Of a stretch of 13,548 nucleotides of DNA, positions 1-7,289 are shown in pieces. The notes beneath the pieces were generated by a model. The model worked only from the letters and a program-made list of their open reading frames with translations. It was not told the DNA's origin and did not search any database. Position 1 is the first letter of the stretch. Each line of letters starts with the position of its first letter. The DNA is taken from positions 1 through 13,548 of the forward strand of contig CAMPKG010000056.1 in the NCBI GenBank assembly GCA_946887085.1, read 5' to 3'. The stretch is from an uncultured Sphingobacteriales bacterium. Lineage in GTDB: Bacteria > Bacteroidota > Bacteroidia > Chitinophagales > Chitinophagaceae. The position numbers and the translations under genes were made by a program.

Positions 1-3000
1 CTTCAGTTCCTTGCCGTTCAATTGCTCGTCGGCTTTGAATACCACCTGGCCAATTGCATTCAGCACTTCAACATGTGCTTTGTCAGCACCAGCTTCCTGC
101 AGCTCGCCTTGTATGGTGAAGCGTCCGTCGTTGGGGTTAGGGAAAAGGTTCAGTTCTTTGAATGTAGCCTGAACGTTTTTCACGTCCGTTACGCGGAATA
201 CTTCCATGGAGGCGCTCATGACGCTCTTAGGTTTGGCACAGGCCAACGAGCTTTCTATCAGCAGCGATATTTTGTCTGTTTCCTTCAGGTCGCTTGCGCT
301 GTAGGTGGCAGAGGTAGCACCATCTATGGTATTGCCATTGTTCACCCACTGGTATTTAACGCCCGTGCCACCATTGGTAACCGTAGAGTAGAACGTAACA
401 CCCTGCTCGCTTGGATAGCCGCCGATAGTTACAGCAGGCACCGGCGATGGTGTGAGTGCAACAGTCTTAACATTACTCATTTCCGGGAAGGCGCAGGTCA
501 TGCTGCTGGCCAGTTCACAAGAGATCTGGTCGCCGTTTTGCAGTGTATTGCTGCTGAATGTCAGCTGTTTTGCTCCCGGCACCGCAACACCATTGGCATA
601 CCACTGCAGCTGAGGTGTAGTGCCGCCGTTGGTGAACGAAGCCGCGAACAGGAATGGATCGCCCTCGCAGCCAACCGTATCGGGGTTTACCGTGATCTCG
701 ATGGTTGTGCTGATCACAGGGTTTATCGTCATTGTTATCGTATTGCTGGTGGCCAGCGTTGGCGTAGCGCAAGGCCGGCTGGTAGTTACACGGCAGCTTA
801 TCTGGTCGTTATTGTTCAGCGCGGCATCAACATATACCGGGCTGTCGCTGCCCACGTTAGTAGAGCCTTTTCTCCACTGGTACACAGGGTTGGTACCGCC
901 GTTCGGCGCTGTGGCGGTAAACGTAACCGGCAGGCCCCCGCACCAGGAGTTATTGGGTGCATCTGATACGATGGATACTGTGTTGGTTACATTGCTCCAT
1001 ACATTCACCGTGCTGACATTGCTTTGGGTAAAGTTGGTAGACTGGCAATTGGCATTGCTGGTCATTACACACTTTATATCATCTCCGGTAACAAGGCCGG
1101 TGCCGGCATTATAAGAAGTGCTGCTGGTGCCTACAGGTGCATTGTTTTTATACCACTGGTAAACAGGGTTAGCACCCTGGTTGGCAACTGTTGCCGTATA
1201 TGTCACGTTTGTCGATTGGCACATGTCGCCATTGGAAGCTACCTGCGAGGAAGCGATAGAGATAGAAGGCGTTACTATCGGGCTGATCGTGAAATTGTAC
1301 GTGGCGGTAGCTGTTGCGCTGCTTGGGCACACGTAGTTAGTAGTCATAGTGCAGCTCACCGTATGTGCGCCGGGCGCCAGGTTGGTTGGCACTGTGTATG
1401 TTGTGGTCGTCACGGTGTTCACACCATCAAGCTTCCACTGGTAGGTTGGCGCTGTGCCGCCGCCTGTTGGCGCGGCGGTGAATATCACCGGGCTGCCAAA
1501 GCAATAAGGCGCAGCAGCGGGGCTTGCGGAGATAACTACTTTCGGCGTTACTACCGGGTGCACCGTCATCTGTATGGCATTGCTTACTGCAGGTGTTATC
1601 GACGGGCATTGCAGGCTGCTGGTCATTTCGCAGGTGTATATATTGCCGTTAAGGCTGTTTGAAGGCGGATTGTACACCGGGCTGTTGGAACCGATCGGGT
1701 TGCCATCGCGCTTCCACTGGTAGCTTGGCGTGCTGCCACCGCCTGTAGGCGTTGCAGTAAAGGTAAATGTCTGGTTCTGGCACCCTGTGCTCGACGGGGT
1801 AACGTTAATGGACACAGCTGCTGTGGTCAGCGCATTCACTGTCATCGTGGTAGTGGCGCTGTTGGCAATGAGGTTGCCGCTGGTAGGGCAGCCTATATTG
1901 CTGGTCATGCGGGCGCGTACCTGGTCGCCGGTAACAAGGCTGGTGCCTGCATTATAACTAACACCTGTGCCAACCTGGACATTATTTTTGAACCACTGGT
2001 AAGTTGGTGCAGTGCCGCCGTGCGTTGGCGTAGCTGTAAACGTAACGCTCTTGCCCACGCAGGTATTAGCTCCTGTGTTGGCAGCTATTGTTACCGAAGG
2101 CGTCAATGAAGATGCAACGGTCATCACAACTGCCTTGACTGCAGGCTGTTGCGTGGGACATACAGCATTGCTCGTCATCCTAACTGAAATTGCATCATTG
2201 TTCACAAGACCGGTACCCGCATTGTAGGTAGCGCCTGTACCCACCATCGTGTTGTTCTTCCACCACTGGTAGGTAGGGCTGGCGCCGCCGCCGCTCGGTG
2301 TGGCCGTAAAGGTTACGCTGGTGCCTGTGCATATGGCGTTTGAGCCCATGTTGTTACTGATGGCAACGGCGCTGGGGGTCATTGCATTGACGGTAGCTGT
2401 TTTTGTGATGGTGGCTACACCACCGTAGTTACCGGTAGCCGTCAGTTTCACATTATAAGTACCGGGGTTAGCATAAGTTTTGCTGGGGCTCGTTGCAGTT
2501 GATGTCGTGCCGTCACCAAATTCCCAGAGATAAGTAAGCGTACCCGGACTCACAGTTGAAGTGTTGGTGAAGACAAAATTATTGCCGGTTTTACATTGAG
2601 TAGCGTTGTTGATCGTAAAGTTGGCATTGGGTATCGGCGCAGGGGCTTCAACACGGATATTGTCAACTATCCAATACCAGCTCCAGTTTCCTGTCCACCT
2701 GAAACGTACACGGGCGTTTGTTTTGTTGGCCACGTGACTGGTGATATCAATATTCTGGGAGTTGACTGCCTGGGAAGTGGTAGTGTATACCTGAACCCAC
2801 GAACTGCCATTGAACACTTCGACAAAGGCCGCACCGCCGGCGCCCGACTGAAAATGCTGGTCCCATTTGAGCCTGATGTTTGAGGTGAAACCAGTTGTGT
2901 TCATTACGGGAGACTCAAGAGCAACGTTTTCAGCTGTGCTATTATTTGACGTCTTATCTGAATCGAATAGTGCAAACCTGGTTGCGATCGGCGCGGCAGG

Positions 3001-3762
3001 ATTACGTGGGAACGGGTTACCAACGGAGTGTGTTATACCGGGTTGTCCAAACCTCCAGAAGTCCACAGTAGAACTTCCGGTAATACGATTGTTGGTCCAT
3101 CCGGAAGGCGGTGTAGATCCAGATGACGTTGCATCGAAATTTTGTGTGAGGAATAATACCGAAGGCGGAGGAGCGTATACCTGTATATTGTCAACTATCC
3201 AATACATGCTGTAAGCGCCAGTCCATCTAAAACGCACCTTTGCATTCGTTTTATTTGCGGCATGTGCTGAAATATCGATGTCGGTGGTATTGGTCGCGCT
3301 CGTATTGCTTGTATATGCCTGCATCCAACTTGTACCGTTAAACACCTCAACGTATACAACGCCACCATAGTTTGCATCAAACTTCTGATCCCACTTAACT
3401 TTGATCTCGGACTTGCCAGTCGTATTAAACGCAGGGGTCTCGAGCGCCACATTTTCACTACCCCCACCACTTGATGTAGCATCTGAATCAAACAAGGCAA
3501 AAATTCCTGCAATAGGAGAGGATGCTGTTCGGGGAGCAAAGTAAGGGTTACCCACTGCATGGGATACACCTGATTGGCCGAACCTCCAAAAGTCATATGA
3601 GCTATTCCCGGCAATGATGTTATTGACCCAGCCGGTCGGAAGCGTGGAACCCTGCGGGAGTGCATTGAAATTCTCGTTGATGTAATAAGTCTGTGCTCTG
3701 AGGCCTGACCCTGCGAGCATCGCAAAAAGCGCAAAAGCAAAAAAGAGTTTGGTTTGTTTCAT
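1..3762 (-). CDS. Large multidomain T9SS-secreted surface protein (partial, C-terminus off left edge)
   Basis: An open frame runs from the ATG at 3760-3762 to the left edge without a stop (1254 codons), so the gene is truncated. Residues 1-23 are a signal peptide (MKQTK, hydrophobic core, cleavage after LRA). Residues 25-197 and 203-373 are two similar modules with FDSD, KWDQ, VEVFNG and YWIVDNI motifs, resembling the choice-of-anchor-J family. Residues 379-455 form a PKD domain (YLWEFGDGT). Eight Ig-like repeats follow from about 461 to 1190, each with a (Y/L)QW core. From 1205 NLFPNPNDGRF opens a T9SS type A sorting domain, of which about 50 residues are visible; these domains are usually 70-80 residues, so the full protein should be near 1,280. 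By family knowledge such proteins are exported by the T9SS and anchored or released at the surface. A role in adhesion is inference; no catalytic domain is visible. The start fits the signal peptide, and no Shine-Dalgarno sequence precedes it. Confidence 0.93.
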   Translation of the reverse strand, partial: MKQTKLFFAFALFAMLAGSGLRAQTYYINENFNALPQGSTLPTGWVNNIIAGNSSYDFWRFGQSGVSHAVGNPYFAPRTASSPIAGIFALFDSDATSSGGGSENVALETPAFNTTGKSEIKVKWDQKFDANYGGVVYVEVFNGTSWMQAYTSNTSATNTTDIDISAHAANKTNAKVRFRWTGAYSMYWIVDNIQVYAPPPSVLFLTQNFDATSSGSTPPSGWTNNRITGSSTVDFWRFGQPGITHSVGNPFPRNPAAPIATRFALFDSDKTSNNSTAENVALESPVMNTTGFTSNIRLKWDQHFQSGAGGAAFVEVFNGSSWVQVYTTTSQAVNSQNIDITSHVANKTNARVRFRWTGNWSWYWIVDNIRVEAPAPIPNANFTINNATQCKTGNNFVFTNTSTVSPGTLTYLWEFGDGTTSTATSPSKTYANPGTYNVKLTATGNYGGVATITKTATVNAMTPSAVAISNNMGSNAICTGTSVTFTATPSGGGASPTYQWWKNNTMVGTGATYNAGTGLVNNDAISVRMTSNAVCPTQQPAVKAVVMTVASSLTPSVTIAANTGANTCVGKSVTFTATPTHGGTAPTYQWFKNNVQVGTGVSYNAGTSLVTGDQVRARMTSNIGCPTSGNLIANSATTTMTVNALTTAAVSINVTPSSTGCQNQTFTFTATPTGGGSTPSYQWKRDGNPIGSNSPVYNPPSNSLNGNIYTCEMTSSLQCPSITPAVSNAIQMTVHPVVTPKVVISASPAAAPYCFGSPVIFTAAPTGGGTAPTYQWKLDGVNTVTTTTYTVPTNLAPGAHTVSCTMTTNYVCPSSATATATYNFTISPIVTPSISIASSQVASNGDMCQSTNVTYTATVANQGANPVYQWYKNNAPVGTSSTSYNAGTGLVTGDDIKCVMTSNANCQSTNFTQSNVSTVNVWSNVTNTVSIVSDAPNNSWCGGLPVTFTATAPNGGTNPVYQWRKGSTNVGSDSPVYVDAALNNNDQISCRVTTSRPCATPTLATSNTITMTINPVISTTIEITVNPDTVGCEGDPFLFAASFTNGGTTPQLQWYANGVAVPGAKQLTFSSNTLQNGDQISCELASSMTCAFPEMSNVKTVALTPSPVPAVTIGGYPSEQGVTFYSTVTNGGTGVKYQWVNNGNTIDGATSATYSASDLKETDKISLLIESSLACAKPKSVMSASMEVFRVTDVKNVQATFKELNLFPNPNDGRFTIQGELQEAGADKAHVEVLNAIGQVVFKADEQLNGKELK
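195..2382 (-). repeat. Array of eight Ig-like repeats, period about 93 residues
   Basis: Within the large surface-protein gene the aromatic core motif (Y/L)QW occurs at residues 498, 588, 681, 774, 868, 961, 1052 and 1137, spaced 90, 93, 93, 94, 93, 91 and 85. Each unit has the pattern CxGxxVTFTA, then GG(T/G)xPxYQW, a short (K/R)xN(G/N) segment, a gD-I/V strand, and a TS-xx-C end before a linker with TP. The type matches the Ig-like/PKD-like repeats common in Bacteroidota T9SS cargoes. The last copy is the most diverged and lacks the first cysteine. Confidence 0.85.
2641..3690 (-). repeat. Tandem duplication of an N-terminal choice-of-anchor-J-like module
   Basis: Two copies of about 175 codons lie head to tail inside the large surface-protein gene. 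Shared features in order are DFWRFGQ(S/P)G, (S/T)HAVGNP or its equivalent, FALFDSD, ENVALE(T/S)P, KWDQ, VEVFNG(T/S)SW, NKTNA(K/R)VRFRWTG and YWIVDNI. At DNA level 2657-2677 and 3185-3205 are identical and 528 bp apart, which gives a period of 176 codons. The rest has diverged at third positions, so the duplication is not very recent. Confidence 0.85.
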
Positions 3763-4092
3763 AAGAAAAAATTTGTACTGGACCACAATTCAAGATTGTT
3801 AAAATAATAAATTATTTATCAGTTGCATACTTTTTACAGGTAATTTTTTTTACTACCGAAAGATTTGCTGCTGAATGGGTTGTATATTCAGATAGAGCGG
3901 GAAATTATTAGTGAAAAGGCCTAACTGATGGAGGTTGGGCTGGAATCGTTAAAATAGAATACATGTAATTTTATAACATTTTTTATTAACTTCAGGAATA
4001 ACACCCTGAAAACCGAAAACCATGGAACCACCATTTCCCGCAAGGCCCATTTTTCCCGCCTAATCACATTATTAACTTTAAACTAATAAATC
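3763..4092. other. Divergent intergenic region between two T9SS cargo genes
   Basis: This 330-bp gap has no convincing gene. It must carry the promoters of both flanking divergent genes. It is very A/T-rich between 3763 and 3860. A near match to the Bacteroidota -7 box (TAACTTTA at 4073-4080, last base off consensus) lies 12 bases before the ATG at 4093, without a clear -33 partner. A weak hairpin can form from 3919-3925 and 3934-3940, with one G-T pair. A short imperfect direct repeat, CCATTTCCCG, starts at 4031 and recurs near 4049. No perfect TAnnTTTG box was found for the minus-strand gene. Confidence 0.5.
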
Positions 4093-5694
4093 ATGGAAAG
4101 AGAAAGCAAATCAACATGCTTCGGCATGATTGTAACCTTCGTTATTTTATTTTTTGCTGGTGGGGTAAAGGCGCAGACGCCGACGATTGTTAATCCATCC
4201 ATTAGCGTAACTCCGATACAGATAGACACAGTTGTAACCAGCGTTAACTGCGATATGGTGCGATGCCCGAAATATGGACTGGGGGCATTAAAGGCCGTGG
4301 TATGGAGTGTAACACCCGTTTACGCTCCTCATAGAGTAACCAGCTATTTATTCGTTGAGTTTAATGGAACCGCTCTTCCAATTGAAAGCATTCCAGATGC
4401 TGTTGACATTGACGTCGTGATTACGGATGATAATTCGGGTAAAGATGGACTTGTTTATAATATTTTGGTCATTTATGAAAACGCTTATACAGATCAGATA
4501 TTTATCCGGGACTATGCTCTCCCGCTAGCCAGCTCGCCATTGGCGCTTAATATCAGGCAAACACAACAAATATCGGGTGGGAGTAACCTATGTTCACACC
4601 CTCGCATCGATATGTTTTCAGATTGGAATAGCTCAATAAGTGGTAGCAGCGTATTTGTACGAGCCTTGTATAAATACGTCGCCTGCTGGATGGAAGATAA
4701 CGGTTCCACAATTGATGTGATAGGAGCTTTAGGGACAATAAGCACGCTAACGCCGTATACTACGTTCACGGTAGAGACGGGTGCGCAGTATCCTGATGTG
4801 GCTGCTTTTACAGGGGTGAACACCACAGCTGGAGACAGCGCAGTATTCGTCTACGATGGCGGTTATGAACTATGGAATGTCACTTCAACGCCGACTGGGG
4901 CTTATGCAGGCAGTACGTCAATGACAAAATCCCGGGTAGAAGCGATGAACTTCCAGGGAACTTTTGGAGTGAATAACGCTCGGTGGACTGCTGTGGGGCA
5001 CGAATTTAACAGCCCGTATTACGAGGTAAAGGTGGTGAACAACTTGCAGTCTGGCTATTTGTCGACGTCACTTTTATCGGGATATCTGGGTCACGATCAG
5101 GCTTATCCTGTTGTTGCCGCCGGGAATGGATATCCTGGATTGCAATATATTGGTAATCATCAGTATACTACAGCTTGGTATGATTTCGGAACAAGTTATG
5201 ATGTCTATTCGCAGGATGTAGCTTTTACAACCGGGCTGCCAGTATCAAGTTCGGATTATTATAAGGTGAGTAATTCAAGTTTTACTGATCCATATATCAA
5301 TGCTGCAGGTACAGGTTCAAAAAATTCCAGTATTGCGATCAGTAATTCCACCAATGATGGATACGGCCTTCTAACTGCATATTTTGACGGAGAATACATG
5401 GTTTATAAATATTCCAGCACCGGCACAAACACTTATAATTTCAAACCTACTCGTATACAGAAAGTCGTGAGCAAAACATTTGGCATATACCCGAACCCGG
5501 CCAGTGACAGGATAAACATCACGGGTTCAGAAGGTAACGATTACAACATCCTCGACATGATGGGCCGCACCCAGCTTTCCGGTACGCTTTTTGACAATGG
5601 TGATATTGACATCAGTTCATTGGCCAGTGGCTTGCATCTGGTGGAATTGGAAGATAAAGGAGAGAAAAAAACGACAAGATTTGTAAAACAATAG
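4093..5694 (+). CDS. Secreted protein with T9SS type A sorting domain, possible beta-propeller
   Basis: The 533-residue product begins with a signal peptide (hydrophobic residues 12-25, cleavage after VKA at 27). It ends with a T9SS type A sorting domain starting at FGIYPNP (463-469) and running to the C-terminus, with the usual late SSLASGLHLVEL and TRFVKQ segments. It is therefore expected to cross the outer membrane through the T9SS, like the divergent large surface protein. The region 45-452 matches no family I can name. It shows about seven units of 42-65 residues with recurring (Y/H/D)PxV/I starts (169, 233, 338, 399) and strands such as TTAWYDFGTSYDVY (359-372), as in beta-propellers; this is inference. 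Cysteines are few (C9, C53, C58, C167, C198). Function unknown. The start gives a good signal peptide; no Shine-Dalgarno is seen. Confidence 0.88.
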   Translation: MERESKSTCFGMIVTFVILFFAGGVKAQTPTIVNPSISVTPIQIDTVVTSVNCDMVRCPKYGLGALKAVVWSVTPVYAPHRVTSYLFVEFNGTALPIESIPDAVDIDVVITDDNSGKDGLVYNILVIYENAYTDQIFIRDYALPLASSPLALNIRQTQQISGGSNLCSHPRIDMFSDWNSSISGSSVFVRALYKYVACWMEDNGSTIDVIGALGTISTLTPYTTFTVETGAQYPDVAAFTGVNTTAGDSAVFVYDGGYELWNVTSTPTGAYAGSTSMTKSRVEAMNFQGTFGVNNARWTAVGHEFNSPYYEVKVVNNLQSGYLSTSLLSGYLGHDQAYPVVAAGNGYPGLQYIGNHQYTTAWYDFGTSYDVYSQDVAFTTGLPVSSSDYYKVSNSSFTDPYINAAGTGSKNSSIAISNSTNDGYGLLTAYFDGEYMVYKYSSTGTNTYNFKPTRIQKVVSKTFGIYPNPASDRINITGSEGNDYNILDMMGRTQLSGTLFDNGDIDISSLASGLHLVELEDKGEKKTTRFVKQ

Positions 5695-5712
5695 TGTGAT
5701 AAATTGACATTT

Positions 5713-5737
5713 AAAAAAGGCCGCGCAACTCGCGGCC
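5713..5737. terminator. Intrinsic terminator hairpin, stronger on the minus strand
   Basis: GGCCGCG (5719-5725) pairs perfectly with CGCGGCC (5731-5737) around the loop CAACT. On the minus strand the stem is followed directly by six T (5713-5718), the classic form, so it would end leftward transcripts coming from hemW. On the plus strand it lies 24 bases after the stop of the 533-residue T9SS cargo, but is followed only by a broken T-rich run. It is probably bidirectional between converging genes. Confidence 0.8.
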
Positions 5738-6078
5738 TCTTCGCATTTATTTTGTAAATTTGTTATGTAAAAGGTCTTTGAAGAATTGTCTGGATTGGCG
5801 CGAGTAAACCCCTCCCGGCCTCCCCGCCACGAGCGATGACAGAATATAGTGTGGCTAAAAACATTTGGAGGAGGTAAGGTGAAATTGTTAGAAAAATGAA
5901 AAACAACTCAAATCGGCTAACAGTTTATAACAAATTGGGCTTTGCGTTTTTGACCATCCTTGGAGTTGAGAAATTATTGATATTCAATGCGAAAGGTGAA
6001 AAATTTGCTTTAAAACAACAACAAAAAACAACCAGCGGAATGATAAGAGGTGTACATATTCCTAACAAAACAAATGTA
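5738..6078. other. Intergenic stretch between converging genes, no clear gene
   Basis: About 340 bp lie between the hairpin at 5719-5737 and the hemW stop codon. On the minus strand it would be the hemW 3' untranslated region. On the plus strand a purine-rich GGAGGAGGT (5867-5875) stands 3 bases before a seven-codon frame GTG...TGA (5879-5899), whose stop overlaps an ATG at 5896. The ATG frame runs 81 codons to 6141, antisense into the end of hemW. Its peptide has no recognisable domain and looks composition-driven, so it is not called as a gene. Confidence 0.45.
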
Positions 6079-7206
6079 TCAGATGAAGAGGTCGGCGGCG
6101 ATACTATCGGCAAACAGTTTGCCCTCCGTGGTCAGGAGTAGCACATTATCCTTTTGGATGATGAGTCCCTTGTCGATATGCCGGGCGGCTTCATTTAAGA
6201 TCCGGGAGGTTGCCTCGGCGCCCCAGCGGTTGGTGACCCTGTCTAGGTCGCAGCCCCACATAGTACGCAGGGACGTCATTGTGTACTCGTTGAGCTGCTG
6301 TTCGGCGGTGAGCTTTTCCTCTTCGTAAGGCAGCTTATTATCGAGCAGGATGCCTTTGGCGTAGAGGGCGTTGTTGGCTATGTTCCACCTGCGGGCTTCC
6401 CCATCGAAGGAATGGGCAGCCGGGCCGATACCGAGGTAGGGCACACCCTTCCAGTAGTTGGTGTTGTGGACGGCATAGCGTCCGGGCAGGGCAAGGTTGG
6501 ATATCTCGTAGTGCTCATAGCCATGCCGCTCTGCTTCCTCCATCAGTAAACGGAACTGGCGGGCAGCCTGGCCGGCATCAACAGGAGCGGTGGCTTTCTT
6601 GAAGATGGAGTGGTGCAGGGCAGTGCCTTCCTCCACGGTGAGTGCGTAGGCCGAGAAATGCGGCACCTGAAGTTCTTTGACAACGGAGAGGTGCTGTTTC
6701 CACTCGGCATCGGTAAGGTTGGGCGTACCGTAGATCAGGTCGATGCTCAGGTTCGGAAAGCCCGCATCCTGGGCGGCTTTGATGGCATAGTCGGCTTCCT
6801 TTGCAGTATGCGCCCGATTCATATACCTGAGGTCAGCCTCTTTGAACGACTGCACCCCAATGCTGAAGCGGTTGATCGGTGTGTGGCGCAGGGATCTGAG
6901 ATAGGTAGTTGTCAGGTCGTCGGGGTTGGCTTCGAGGGTGCATTCCTTCAGGCTGCTGACATCGTAGAGCGAGAAGATCTTGTCTATCAGCCGCTGCACA
7001 TCGTCAACCGGAAGGATGGATGGTGTACCGCCACCGAAGTAAATGGTTTCTACCGGCTGGCCGGCAAGGTAGCTTCGCTGCACTTCCAGCTCACGGAGCA
7101 TCGCATCCATCACCTCGTCCTTCAGCTTCAGCGAGGTGGAGAAATGGAAATTGCAATAAGTGCAGGCTTGTTTGCAAAACGGTATGTGCAGGTAGATGCC
7201 GGCCAT
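6079..7206 (-). CDS. hemW: Radical SAM heme chaperone HemW
   Basis: The 375-residue product has the HemW layout. CxxxCxxC at C11, C15 and C18 (CKQACTYC) binds the [4Fe-4S] cluster used with S-adenosylmethionine. GGGTPS at 58-63 is the SAM-binding glycine motif. It is followed by TLEANPDDL, RFSIGVQSF, SIDLIYGTP, YEISNLA and HNTNYWKG with GIGPAAHSF. The family was long labelled oxygen-independent coproporphyrinogen III oxidase, but HemW members are thought to deliver heme to apoproteins. Length is normal for HemW and shorter than true HemN. The frame is open upstream to 7323, but the ATG at 7206 is chosen because the family begins a few residues before the Y-hydrophobic-H-(I/V)-P-F-C motif; the extension would also overlap the divergent DUF4271 gene. 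No Shine-Dalgarno is seen. Its promoter region is shared with that gene. Confidence 0.93.
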   Translation of the reverse strand: MAGIYLHIPFCKQACTYCNFHFSTSLKLKDEVMDAMLRELEVQRSYLAGQPVETIYFGGGTPSILPVDDVQRLIDKIFSLYDVSSLKECTLEANPDDLTTTYLRSLRHTPINRFSIGVQSFKEADLRYMNRAHTAKEADYAIKAAQDAGFPNLSIDLIYGTPNLTDAEWKQHLSVVKELQVPHFSAYALTVEEGTALHHSIFKKATAPVDAGQAARQFRLLMEEAERHGYEHYEISNLALPGRYAVHNTNYWKGVPYLGIGPAAHSFDGEARRWNIANNALYAKGILLDNKLPYEEEKLTAEQQLNEYTMTSLRTMWGCDLDRVTNRWGAEATSRILNEAARHIDKGLIIQKDNVLLLTTEGKLFADSIAADLFI

Positions 7207-7217
7207 AAAAGGAGCAG

Positions 7218-7242
7218 CAAAGCTAAAGTTGTTTGGCGCAAA
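7218..7242 (-). promoter_or_regulatory. Candidate Bacteroidota-type promoter for hemW
   Basis: Read on the minus strand, TAGCTTTG (7218-7225) is a perfect match to the Bacteroidota -7 box TAnnTTTG and lies 11 bases before the hemW ATG. A TTTG (7239-7242) lies 13 bases upstream of it. Reported spacers in this phylum are longer (about 17-23), so the -33 assignment is doubtful. If used, the transcript leader would be only a few bases. Confidence 0.35.
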
Positions 7243-7254
7243 AAACGGCCTGTA

Positions 7255-7279
7255 TTTGCGTGTATTAGTTATAACTTTG
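7255..7279 (+). promoter_or_regulatory. Candidate Bacteroidota-type promoter for the DUF4271-hemD genes
   Basis: TAACTTTG (7272-7279) perfectly matches TAnnTTTG and ends 10 bases before the ATG at 7290. A TTTG at 7255-7258 stands 13 bases upstream of it, the same short spacer as in the opposing hemW box. The spacer is shorter than the usual range, so only the -7 part is persuasive. Confidence 0.35.
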
Positions 7280-7289
7280 TAACAACAGT

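Noticed and set aside
22..966. A 314-codon plus-strand open frame, with other plus-strand frames up to about 3214
   Set aside because: They lie antisense to the well-supported minus-strand surface-protein gene, repeat with its Ig-like period, and match no known domain.
195..2382. CRISPR or satellite repeat array, suggested by regular motif spacing of about 280 bp
   Set aside because: The period is a whole number of codons, the units are diverged at third positions, and they translate as Ig-like domains.
3195..3740. A 181-codon minus-strand frame near the start of the large surface gene
   Set aside because: It is out of frame with the gene that has the signal peptide and repeat modules. Its translation shows no domain or signal peptide.
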